A DNA stretch of 64,000 nt, from assembly GCA_020445255.1 (NCBI GenBank), contig JAGRGY010000019.1, positions 62,001 through 126,000 of the forward strand. The letters are read 5' to 3'. Under the pieces are notes generated by a model. It was given only the letters and a program-made list of their open reading frames with translations. It ran no database searches and was not told the origin of the DNA. This document shows positions 8,073-15,886 of the stretch, one piece after another. Within the stretch, counting starts at the first letter, position 1. Each line of letters opens with the position of its first letter. This stretch comes from Gammaproteobacteria bacterium (GTDB lineage: Bacteria; Pseudomonadota; Gammaproteobacteria; Chromatiales; Chromatiaceae). Made by a program: the position numbers and the translations under genes.

Positions 8073-8444
8073 CTAGGGAAAGGCGGCGTGGTACAGGGAC
8101 AGGGCACTCCCCAGCACCGCGAGCCCGATTCCCAGTACGAGCAGGAGGTGGTTGCGCGGTGTCCACTCTGCGTCTTGCTTCAGCGACTTCGCGGTGACGA
8201 TGTAGGCCCGGCTCAACGGGATCTGGTCTGCGGCGGTCGGGCCCGGTGTGCCGGCTCCCGCAGTCGCAGCGGGATCAGTTTGTCGCCCGGCGGCTATCGT
8301 GGCCAGCCCGTCGTCGGCGTGCGCCTCGAGCGTCTTGATCATGCCGAGCAGTTGGCTCGCGCGCAGTGCCTGCCATGCGGCAATTGCCCCGCCGCAAAAA
8401 GACAGTCCCTGCGCCCAGCACACCAGGCCGATCGGGCAGGCCAT
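8073..8444 (-). CDS. Small two-helix membrane protein coupled to a toxin-antitoxin pair
   Basis: 123 residues with a hydrophobic segment near each end (about 5-27 and 99-121) and a polar, alanine/threonine/proline-rich middle. I do not recognise a family. Its ATG shares a base with the antitoxin stop codon (TAATG), so it is translationally coupled as the third gene of the toxin-antitoxin operon. It could be a membrane effector, an unrelated passenger, or a chance ORF. The tight coupling and typical membrane topology favour a real gene. Confidence 0.55.
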   Translation of the reverse strand: MACPIGLVCWAQGLSFCGGAIAAWQALRASQLLGMIKTLEAHADDGLATIAAGRQTDPAATAGAGTPGPTAADQIPLSRAYIVTAKSLKQDAEWTPRNHLLLVLGIGLAVLGSALSLYHAAFP

Positions 8445-8776
8445 TAAAGAATCAGCATTTTTTCGGGTTCAACCGGCACACCATCAGGTTCGCCTCCAAT
8501 GTACAGGTTGCGACCACATTTGTGCGCCCACTCGCGTACCGTTTCGATCTGCGGCATGTGTGCGTTGTCGAACGATTCCAGACGGGAGATGGTCGATTGC
8601 GATGTCCCCATCGCCGCCGCCAGATCCGCCTGCGTCTTGTTGGCGCCGGTGCGCCAGGTACGCAACAGCTTTGCCATGCGTACGATGTCGTGCTGGTTAT
8701 TGTAGGCAGCATCTACCGCCGGATCTTCGCGCAGAGTTGCGATAGCCTGTTTAATCACTTTGCTCATCGTGTTCAC
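8444..8776 (-). CDS. HigA-like Xre-family antitoxin
   Basis: 110 residues with a central helix-turn-helix (about residues 40-75; pattern TQADLAAAMGTSQSTISRLE), typical of antitoxins that bind their toxin and repress the operon. The start is GTG at 8776, overlapping the toxin stop as GTGA; in-frame ATG at 8767 is an alternative. The order toxin first, antitoxin second matches HigBA and related inverted systems. A palindrome-rich promoter lies upstream of the toxin. Confidence 0.82.
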   Translation of the reverse strand: MNTMSKVIKQAIATLREDPAVDAAYNNQHDIVRMAKLLRTWRTGANKTQADLAAAMGTSQSTISRLESFDNAHMPQIETVREWAHKCGRNLYIGGEPDGVPVEPEKMLIL

Positions 8777-9111
8777 CAGCCCGCCGCGCGTGCAAACGCG
8801 GTATCCCAGAGTTGTGGCCCGTTGAACGGGCCAATGACCAGAAGCATGATTTCCTTCGCTCGCTCATCCACGGCGAAACAGCGGGCCATCTTGCCGGCCG
8901 CCGTTTTGCAGTACACGCGAATCATGCGCCCCGACAGACTCACCACCTGCATCGGGTGAGGCTCCATTTCCACCGGCCCTTCGTCGAGGATCCCTTCCTC
9001 GAACGCGGTCAGCAGCCGGACACAGACCTCCTTTTCGCCTCGCGTGGCAGTCGACAGCCACGCGTGATATTCCTTCGCACTGTCCGGATGCCACCATCCC
9101 GTATACGCCAA
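8773..9111 (-). CDS. RelE/HigB-like toxin
   Basis: 112 residues. Its length, position before an Xre antitoxin, and C-terminal layout (MIRVYCKTAAGK and MLLVIGPF) fit the RelE/HigB ribosome-dependent mRNA interferase superfamily, which includes phage Gp49-like toxins. Catalytic residues vary in this family and I cannot assign them. It would inhibit growth by cleaving mRNA when free of its antitoxin. First gene of a three-gene operon with a clear promoter. Confidence 0.75.
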   Translation of the reverse strand: MAYTGWWHPDSAKEYHAWLSTATRGEKEVCVRLLTAFEEGILDEGPVEMEPHPMQVVSLSGRMIRVYCKTAAGKMARCFAVDERAKEIMLLVIGPFNGPQLWDTAFARAAGW

Positions 9112-9146
9112 TTCCCTGGTTTCCTGTAGCGACGAATCCAGACAAA

Positions 9147-9175
9147 AGTATACCAGTTATGAGATATATCGACAG
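9147..9175 (-). promoter_or_regulatory. Toxin-antitoxin promoter with extended -10
   Basis: On the minus strand an extended -10 TGGTATACT (9155-9147) precedes the toxin start by about 36 bases, with a weak CTGTCG at the -35 position (9175-9170). The palindromes GTATAC and GATATATC (9163-9170) overlap the promoter and are candidate operator sites for the antitoxin. Confidence 0.55.
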
Positions 9176-9846
9176 GTGACGGAGTCCGGACCCGATCCGG
9201 TGGCCATGTGGCGGGCAAGGTCAAGGACTTCAGCACATGCCGATGTGCCGGTCCCGCGACCAGGTGATTTCGATGCGGCCACGCCGGGCTTCATCGAACG
9301 CACGTGGCACCGGATGGTTCGACGGTCACGATCAAAAGCGAGACTTTGGGCTTTACCAACCGAGCCAAGATCCAGAGATGCGACTCTGGCACGGGCGCGG
9401 GGCCGGCGTTCTACACAGCCAGTTTCGTCAAGCGATGCGTTGGCCCTGAACGCTGTCCGAAGTCCCTGCGAAACAACGCGCAAACGGGGTGTCGGCATGA
9501 CAATTCCAATGGGAGGAGTGTGATAGTCGGGACTGTTCGGCCGCGAAGCGCAAACCTGTTCCACGCAATATTTAACATAATATGTATTATGCGCATTAAT
9601 GAATGCGGGCCAGGTGCCGGGAACCCCTCGATTTCACCAGCTGTTTTCTTTGGCCGGCAACTCGGACGGACCCCAGACGCGGCGGCATGTCGCTCTTCGG
9701 ATCCAGACCGATCCAAGATGAGCGTTACTGCGACTGTCCGGGCTTCGGGCCGAACGAACGTGGCACCAGGAATGACGGTCATGATGTTGCTAGTATCGGA
9801 TGAACGAGTCTTGAAGCAACCATCAGCCCGGGAGTTGCGCATATCG
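9176..9846. other. Gene-poor intergenic stretch with an AT-rich palindrome
   Basis: About 670 bases without a gene I can support. Open frames on both strands exist (up to 135 codons) but resemble no family and lack ribosome sites. An AT-rich patch at 9567-9600 contains the perfect inverted repeat CATAATA-TG-TATTATG (9576-9591), which looks like a regulator site or promoter for the rightward lipoprotein. The rest may be decayed gene remnants. Confidence 0.4.
9576..9591. promoter_or_regulatory. Perfect AT-rich inverted repeat, candidate operator
   Basis: CATAATA, two-base spacer TG, TATTATG: perfect 7+7 dyad symmetry in an otherwise GC-rich region, about 255 bases upstream of the lipoprotein start. 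Confidence 0.45.
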
Positions 9847-10998
9847 ATGATCGTGCAGATGTCCCATCGCCACGTCTGGCTTTCGTTGGTCTCTTTCGTC
9901 GCCGTTTTGATGGCGGGTTGCGCCAGGCCCTATCTGCCGCCGGCGATCGAACCGGCAGATTCCGATGGTCATTTCGATGGCGTTTTGCCGCTGCTCGAAA
10001 CCTATGGCGCCTTACACCTGCTGTGGATTCACGGCATGTGTCCGCACTCGAAGGAAGATTGGGCGGATCCGCGGGCGCACGCACTTGCATCCCGACTGGG
10101 TGTCGAGCAGCCGCGGGCCGAACGCGTCGGCGACGTCGTCTACCGTTACCGCCTCGACTATCGCGGCAGAACGATCACACTCGATATGATCGTCTGGTCG
10201 CCACTGATCGAGCAGCGACGCGCTTCGCTGTGTTTCGACTCCAGGCCTTCGGGTGACGGTCCAGCGCATGACGCCTGCGGGGACAAGGCGCGGTATCCGT
10301 ACGAACGGGCGGCGCTGAACGACGGGCTCAAATCGGGCCTTATGAACGCCTGCCTGGCCGATGCGCTGATCTATGTCGGCGACCAGGGGCGTGAGGTGCG
10401 CGAACACCTGCTCCCGGACATCGAACGGGCACTCTCCGGGTCGCCGGCCCGGTCGGATCGCGCCGTCGTGCTGATCAGCGAGAGTCTCGGCTCGAAGGTC
10501 ATGTTCGATATCGTGCAGCAGATCATGGGCAACACATCGCCGAGTGCGTTTGCCGCTGACGCAAGGGCAACCCTGGCAAAGACGCGACAACTCGTGATGT
10601 TCGCCAACCAGATACCGATGCTGGATTTGGTGGGGCCTGCCCCGTCCCTGCCGGCGAAGGACGGCGCCACCGCGGCTGGCGATGCGAGCAGTCTGCGTGG
10701 ATTCATTCGGTTGCTCAAAGACTACAGGACAAGCGAGCTCGACGGCTCGTTCGCGCGTTTGAAGCTTGTCGCCTTTAGTGATCCGAACGACGTGCTCAGC
10801 TACAGATTGCCGCGAGACTATTTCCCGGAGGCGTATCGCACCGATGTTATCAATGTGCTGCCGTCGAACGATGTCGTATGGTTCGGCTTGTTGGAGAATC
10901 CTTTGACGGCCCATCAGGGTTATGCGGATACCGATGACGTAATGCAGTTGTTCCTGTGTGGAAACCCCGTCGTTCCGGGATGTCTGCCGGCCCAGTGA
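9847..10998 (+). CDS. Putative lipoprotein with alpha/beta-hydrolase-like features
   Basis: About 383 residues. An N-terminal signal with lipobox LMAGC (cysteine near residue 25) predicts a lipid-anchored envelope protein. The body contains a hydrophobic strand followed by HGMCPHS (LLWIHGMCPHS) and the segment VVLISESLGSK, which resembles a nucleophile elbow G-x-S-x-G variant (S-E-S-L-G). I do not recognise a named family. The start is uncertain: ATG at 9847 or 9859. The frame stays open upstream, but that part does not look coding. It has no operon partners. Confidence 0.6.
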   Translation: MIVQMSHRHVWLSLVSFVAVLMAGCARPYLPPAIEPADSDGHFDGVLPLLETYGALHLLWIHGMCPHSKEDWADPRAHALASRLGVEQPRAERVGDVVYRYRLDYRGRTITLDMIVWSPLIEQRRASLCFDSRPSGDGPAHDACGDKARYPYERAALNDGLKSGLMNACLADALIYVGDQGREVREHLLPDIERALSGSPARSDRAVVLISESLGSKVMFDIVQQIMGNTSPSAFAADARATLAKTRQLVMFANQIPMLDLVGPAPSLPAKDGATAAGDASSLRGFIRLLKDYRTSELDGSFARLKLVAFSDPNDVLSYRLPRDYFPEAYRTDVINVLPSNDVVWFGLLENPLTAHQGYADTDDVMQLFLCGNPVVPGCLPAQ

Positions 10999-11038
10999 AC
11001 TGTTTTGCACTGAGGCCTCAGCCCGTTGGGACGGCTGT

Positions 11039-11096
11039 GCGGTTTGTCCCGCCTGCCCTCCGCGGCTGCGGTTTGTCCCGCCTGCCCTCCGCGGCT
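11039..11096 (+). repeat. Perfect 29-base tandem duplication
   Basis: Two head-to-tail identical 29-base units (11039-11067 and 11068-11096), beginning GCGGTTTGTCCC and ending CCGCGGCT. They sit directly upstream of the aminotransferase gene, between it and the lipoprotein gene. They are non-coding in the chosen annotation and probably arose by replication slippage. Confidence 0.9.
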
Positions 11097-11134
11097 AGCG
11101 TAGTGCGTTTGCTGCCGAAGGCCACCGATACCCC

Positions 11135-12286
11135 GTGATCTATCTGCCATCCGAGTTTCCGCTGGATCCCGAGCTCTGCTACCTGAACCATGCCGCGATT
11201 GGTCCGTGGCCGCGTCGAACCGCGCAGGTCGTAGCCAGTTTTGCGCAGCAGAGCATGCTTGAAGGGGGCACGCGCTACCCTGATTGGCTGGTGGTTGAAC
11301 AGCGCCTGCGCGAACGCCTTGCACGGCTCATCAACGCGGCCGATCCTGACGATATCGCGCTGGTCAAGAACACCTCGGAAGGCCTGTCGATCGTCAGCCA
11401 GGGGCTGGACTGGCGCGATGGCGACGAGGTCGTCGGCCTGCATGGCGACTTCTGCTCGAATGAAATGGTCTGGCAGGCCCTCGCCGATCGCGGTGTGCGG
11501 TATTCCGCTGTCGATGCGCTGGCGACCGACGACCCGGAGGCGGCGCTGATCGCGGCGCTCGGCGAACGCACGCGTCTGCTTGCGCTCAGCACCGTGCACT
11601 TCGCAACCGGCTACCGCTTCGATGTCACGCGTGTCGTCGAGGCCTGCCACATGCGGGGCGTGCTCGTGTCGCTGGATGCAATCCAGAGCCTGGGTGCGGT
11701 CAAATTCGACCTGCAGTCGACGCCTGCAGACTTCGTCGTAGCCGGCGGGCACAAGTGGCTGCTGTCGCCCGAAGGTCTGGGTTTCCTGTATTGCCGCCCT
11801 GCTCTGCGTGAATTGCTGACGCTGCACCAGTTTGGTTGGGCGATGCGGGACAGGCCGTATGAATTTGAGTCCAGCGGGTGGCGTCCCGCGCTGTCGGCGC
11901 GCCGCTTCGAGTCGGGCACGCCAAACATGACCGGCATCCATGCACTGGATGCGAGCCTTTCGTTGTTCGAAGACGTCGGCCTGGCGTACGTTGAGAAACG
12001 CGTGGTCGAAAACATCGCCTATCTGGACGAGCGGCTGCGCGGCATCGACGGTGTCGAAATCGCCACGCCGGCGGGTTCACCACATCGTGCCGGCATCCTG
12101 ACCTTTCGTCATACACGGATACCCGGGCAAACGTTGCATGCGTCACTGATGGCGAAACGCGTGATCTGCTCACCCCGCGCCGGCGGAATACGCCTGGCAC
12201 CGCATTTCTACACGCCGGAGAAGATTCTCGAGCGCACAATCGAGCATATTGATCAAACTATCCAAAATATTATTAAAAATAATTAA
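11135..12286 (+). CDS. Class V PLP-dependent aminotransferase
   Basis: 383 residues of the aminotransferase class V fold (cysteine desulfurase / isopenicillin epimerase-like). The PLP lysine is Lys207 in VVAGGHKWLL, and the cofactor-binding Asp lies in VSLDAIQSLG upstream. It lacks an obvious mobile cysteine loop of NifS/IscS desulfurases, so an aminotransferase or lyase role is more likely than sulfur mobilisation. The start ATG at 11135 lies after the 29-base tandem duplication. The 3' end is AT-rich and runs into an AT-rich intergenic segment. Confidence 0.85.
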   Translation: MIYLPSEFPLDPELCYLNHAAIGPWPRRTAQVVASFAQQSMLEGGTRYPDWLVVEQRLRERLARLINAADPDDIALVKNTSEGLSIVSQGLDWRDGDEVVGLHGDFCSNEMVWQALADRGVRYSAVDALATDDPEAALIAALGERTRLLALSTVHFATGYRFDVTRVVEACHMRGVLVSLDAIQSLGAVKFDLQSTPADFVVAGGHKWLLSPEGLGFLYCRPALRELLTLHQFGWAMRDRPYEFESSGWRPALSARRFESGTPNMTGIHALDASLSLFEDVGLAYVEKRVVENIAYLDERLRGIDGVEIATPAGSPHRAGILTFRHTRIPGQTLHASLMAKRVICSPRAGGIRLAPHFYTPEKILERTIEHIDQTIQNIIKNN

Positions 12287-12334
12287 ATATATGATTTATT
12301 GATTATAATAATGCCATTCATATTTGTTCGAAAA

Positions 12335-12352
12335 TTAGTATGTAAATACTAA
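12335..12352. promoter_or_regulatory. Inverted repeat upstream of the fatty-acid degradation operon
   Basis: TTAGTAT-N4-ATACTAA, a perfect 7+7 dyad in an AT-rich island (12287-12355). It is about 37 bases upstream of a possible -10 TATACT (12389-12394). It does not match the consensus I know for FadR or PsrA. It is a candidate operator for an unknown regulator of the fad genes. Confidence 0.5.
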
Positions 12353-12422
12353 ATTCCATCTCGGAACAAAGCGTCCGATTCTGCGGTCTATACTCGTTAG
12401 GAAACAGTGCCGGGCCGCCGCG

Positions 12423-13394
12423 ATGCGCGATTTAATGAGATGGCTGTACGAGAAGGCCACAGACTGGCTGACCAAACAGGGGCCACCGTCCCCAACGCCG
12501 CTGTGCGACTTCAACCGACTGGGTTTCGAATTGAGGATCGGAGACGTGATTCTCGTCGAAGGGCGTAGCCGTGTCTCCGAGGTCATCAAGCTCATCACGC
12601 AGAGCCCGTGGAGCCATTCCGCTTTGTACATTGGCCGGCTCTACGACATTCGCGACCCCGATCTGCGCGAGGTGATCGGATACCACTACGACGGCGATCC
12701 CGAGCACCAGCTCGTCATCGAGGCACTGATGGGGCGTGGGACCGTGATCACCCCCTTGTCGGAATACCGGCACGACCACCTGCGGATCTGCCGTCCCACC
12801 GGCCTGTCGCCTTCCGATGCCGAGGCCGTGATCGGCTACGCGGTCAAGCATCTGGGCTGGGACTACGACGTACGCCAGATCCTCGACCTGTTGCGCTTCT
12901 TCTTCCCCTGGTACTTCCTGCCTCGACGTTGGCGCTCGAGCCTGTTCCAGCACAATGCGGGTATGCCGACGCGAACCGTCTGTTCGACGCTGATCGCCGA
13001 GGCATTCATGTCGGTGGATTTTCCGATCCTGCCTTTCATAGACCGCAACGAAGACGGCAGCGTGCGCTTCTTCAAGCGCAACCCGCGCCTGGCCGCACCA
13101 CGCGACTTTGACTACTCGCCGTATTTCTCGATCATCAAGTACCCGTATCTCGGACTCAACGACGTCGGCCTCTATCACCGCCTGCCGTGGACCGACGACA
13201 GCATTTACAACGACGAGCGACACGCCTTCAACCCGCCGCCGAGCAAGGCACTGCAGCGTGAACCGGAGGTGGAGGACGACATCGTCGAGGAAATCGTGCT
13301 CGACGAAGAGACAGTCGCATCACTCGGGCAGGCGCCACCCGCATCCGGTTGGCGTAAACACCAGGCATTCGCTTTTCTGCGACGCAGGGGGTAA
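12423..13394 (+). CDS. YiiX/YebB-like (DUF830) papain-fold hydrolase
   Basis: 323 residues. Permuted NlpC/P60-type cysteine hydrolase: the general pattern GDVILVEG...SPWSHSALYIG supplies His65, and the nucleophile is Cys187 in RTVCSTLIAEAF. Related proteins are thought to act on amide or ester bonds of lipids or peptidoglycan; the substrate here is unknown. It is the first gene of the fad operon, ending 5 bases before fadE, so a link to acyl chain metabolism is likely. The C-terminal 60 residues are acidic and low complexity. Confidence 0.78.
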   Translation: MRDLMRWLYEKATDWLTKQGPPSPTPLCDFNRLGFELRIGDVILVEGRSRVSEVIKLITQSPWSHSALYIGRLYDIRDPDLREVIGYHYDGDPEHQLVIEALMGRGTVITPLSEYRHDHLRICRPTGLSPSDAEAVIGYAVKHLGWDYDVRQILDLLRFFFPWYFLPRRWRSSLFQHNAGMPTRTVCSTLIAEAFMSVDFPILPFIDRNEDGSVRFFKRNPRLAAPRDFDYSPYFSIIKYPYLGLNDVGLYHRLPWTDDSIYNDERHAFNPPPSKALQREPEVEDDIVEEIVLDEETVASLGQAPPASGWRKHQAFAFLRRRG

Positions 13395-13399
13395 CAGCA

Positions 13400-15886
13400 A
13401 TGTGGATCATCGCTTCGTTGGCCGCCGTCGGTATCGTCTGGGCACTCGCCTACTGGGGTGCGGGCACGGGTATTTGGATCGCTGCGCTGGCTGCAGGACT
13501 CGCTCTGTTCACGGCCGGTTCCGGCGCCGGGTGGCTGGTAATGACGCCGCTGTGGCTGGTTGCGGCGGCCATTGTGGTGTTCCTGGGCATTCCACGTGTG
13601 CGACAGCGCTGGATCACCGCGCCTTTGTTCCGCCGCTTCCGCAGGGTGATGCCACCCATGTCGCAGACCGAACAGGAGGCACTCGAGGCCGGCAGTGTGT
13701 GGTGGGACGCGGAGTTGTTCACCGGCCAGCCGGATTGGCACCGCCTGCTCAACCTGCCGGCGCCACACCTGAGCGACGACGAGCAGGCCTTCCTCGACAA
13801 CGAGACCGAAACCCTGTGCCGTCTGATCGATGACTGGACAATCACGCATGAAGACCGCGATCTGCCCGCCGAGGCGTGGCGGTATATCAAGGACAAGGGC
13901 TTCTTTGGCCTGATCCTGCCCGAGCAGTACGGCGGCAAGGCCTTTTCGGCGCTGGCGCACTCCGAGGTCGTGATGAAGCTCGCCAGTCGCAGCATCACGG
14001 CCGCGGTCACCGTGATGGTGCCGAATTCACTCGGGCCCGGAAAACTGCTGATGCACTACGGCACCCGCGAACAGAAAGAGTACTACCTGCCCCGGCTCGC
14101 TCGCGGAGAGGAAATCCCGTGTTTCGCCCTGACCGGTCCCGACGCCGGCAGCGATGCCGGTGCGATCCCCGATCGCGGCGAGGTGTGCCACGGTGAGTGG
14201 AATGGCGAAAACGTGCTCGGTGTGCGACTGAACTGGGAGAAGCGTTACATCACGCTTGGACCTGTGTGCACGCTGATCGGACTGGCGTTCAAGCTGTACG
14301 ACCCGCAGCATCTGCTGGGTGACGAGGAAGACCTCGGCGTCACGATCGCGCTGGTGCCGCGCGACACCCCGGGCGTCTCGATCGGTGAGCGCCACGTCAC
14401 GCTCGATATCCCGTTCCAGAACGGGCCCAACTCCGGCAGGGACGTGTTCGTGCCGATATCCCAGTTGGTTGGTGGCACCGAATACGTCGGTCAGGGTTGG
14501 CGCATGCTGGTCGAGTGCCTGGCAGAGGGTCGTGGTATCTCGTTGCCAGCACTCAGCGTCGGCGCTGGCAAGACGGCCGCGCGTTTCACCGGCGCCTATG
14601 CCGCGATCCGGCGACAGTTCAATCAGCCGATCGGTCGTTTCGAAGGCGTGGAGGAGCCGCTGGCACGCATCGCCGCCCTCACCTACCAGATGGACGCGGC
14701 GCGCACGTTGACACTGGGCGCACTCGATATCGGCGAGAAGCCGTCGGTGATCTCGGCGATCGTCAAATACCACCTGACCGAGAAGTACCGCCGCTGCATC
14801 AACGACGCGATGGACATCCAGGGGGGCAGTGGTATCTGCCTGGGACCGTCCAACCTGGTCGGGCGTGCCTACCAGGCGATTCCGATCGCGATCACGGTCG
14901 AGGGCGCCAACATCCTCACCCGCAGCATGATCATCTTCGGCCAGGGGGCGGTCCGCGCCCATCCCTGGGTGCTGCGCGAGTTCCAGGCGGTGCAGGAGCC
15001 GGATCCAGGGCGTGGTCTGCAGCAATTCGATCACGCGATCTTCGGCCACGTCGGCTTCATGCTCGGCAACGTCGCGCGCAGCCTGTTCCTCGGCCTTACG
15101 CGTGGTCGTTTGGCCGCCGCCCCGGTCGATGGGCCGACGCGACGCTACTACCAGCAACTCAGCTGGATGAGCGCGGCGTTCGCGCTGAGCGCCGACGTCG
15201 CGATGATGACGCTGGGCGGTTCGCTGAAACGCAAGGAGCGTCTGTCGGCGCGGCTCGGCGATGTGCTCAGCGAGCTCTATCTGACATCCGCCGTGCTCAA
15301 GCGTTTCGAGGACCAGGGGCGTCCGCAGGACGACCTGCCGCTCGTTACCTGGGCCTGCGAGACCTCGTTCTACCAGATGCAGGAGAGCCTGCGTCTGTTG
15401 TTCCGCAACCTGCCGCTGCGGCCGCTGGCCTGGCTGCTGCGCGCGGTGGTGTTTCCGACCGGTACGCCGTACACGGCCCCGCGCGACGGGATCGACCACG
15501 CCGCGGCCGGCGTACTGCTGAAACCCGGCGCGGCGCGCGACCGCCTTACCCGCGGCATCTTCACCAGCGACGACCGCAACCATCGCCAAGGGCAGATCGA
15601 ACTGGCCTTCACCCACGCCGCCCGGGTCGCGCCGATCGAGCGCACCCTGCGTGATGCAAAACGCGCCGGCCTGCTGCACGGCGATGCGCCGGCCGATCTC
15701 GCCGGCGAGGCCGTCGCTGCCGGCATCATCGACGAAGCCGACGCACGCGCGCTACACCGCATGGCGGCATTGCGCCGCGACGTGGTCATGGTCGACAGCT
15801 TCGCCGGCTATGGCAAACGCCATGCCCTCGGACCGACACCGGCAAGCAAGCCGACGATCTACGCCGTGAAAGGAGGCGGATCATGA
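13400..15886 (+). CDS. fadE: Acyl-CoA dehydrogenase, FadE type
   Basis: 828 residues, close to the 814 of E. coli FadE. Two or three N-terminal membrane helices (about 1-60) are followed by the FAD-dependent acyl-CoA dehydrogenase core (about 100-550; FALTGPDAGSDAG near 250) and the C-terminal domain characteristic of FadE (DUF1974). It catalyses the first step of beta-oxidation, acyl-CoA to trans-2-enoyl-CoA, passing electrons to ETF. It overlaps the thiolase gene by 4 bases (ATGA). Confidence 0.95.
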   Translation: MWIIASLAAVGIVWALAYWGAGTGIWIAALAAGLALFTAGSGAGWLVMTPLWLVAAAIVVFLGIPRVRQRWITAPLFRRFRRVMPPMSQTEQEALEAGSVWWDAELFTGQPDWHRLLNLPAPHLSDDEQAFLDNETETLCRLIDDWTITHEDRDLPAEAWRYIKDKGFFGLILPEQYGGKAFSALAHSEVVMKLASRSITAAVTVMVPNSLGPGKLLMHYGTREQKEYYLPRLARGEEIPCFALTGPDAGSDAGAIPDRGEVCHGEWNGENVLGVRLNWEKRYITLGPVCTLIGLAFKLYDPQHLLGDEEDLGVTIALVPRDTPGVSIGERHVTLDIPFQNGPNSGRDVFVPISQLVGGTEYVGQGWRMLVECLAEGRGISLPALSVGAGKTAARFTGAYAAIRRQFNQPIGRFEGVEEPLARIAALTYQMDAARTLTLGALDIGEKPSVISAIVKYHLTEKYRRCINDAMDIQGGSGICLGPSNLVGRAYQAIPIAITVEGANILTRSMIIFGQGAVRAHPWVLREFQAVQEPDPGRGLQQFDHAIFGHVGFMLGNVARSLFLGLTRGRLAAAPVDGPTRRYYQQLSWMSAAFALSADVAMMTLGGSLKRKERLSARLGDVLSELYLTSAVLKRFEDQGRPQDDLPLVTWACETSFYQMQESLRLLFRNLPLRPLAWLLRAVVFPTGTPYTAPRDGIDHAAAGVLLKPGAARDRLTRGIFTSDDRNHRQGQIELAFTHAARVAPIERTLRDAKRAGLLHGDAPADLAGEAVAAGIIDEADARALHRMAALRRDVVMVDSFAGYGKRHALGPTPASKPTIYAVKGGGS

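Noticed and set aside
9157..9564. 135-codon minus-strand frame near the toxin-antitoxin genes
   Set aside because: No recognisable domain, no ribosome site, and another overlapping plus-strand frame of similar length; not supported as a gene.
11039..11096. CRISPR-like repeat
   Set aside because: Only two head-to-tail copies with no spacer between; it is a simple tandem duplication.
14027..15679. 550-codon minus-strand frame
   Set aside because: Lies entirely inside fadE in another frame and has the low-complexity composition of a high-GC shadow.
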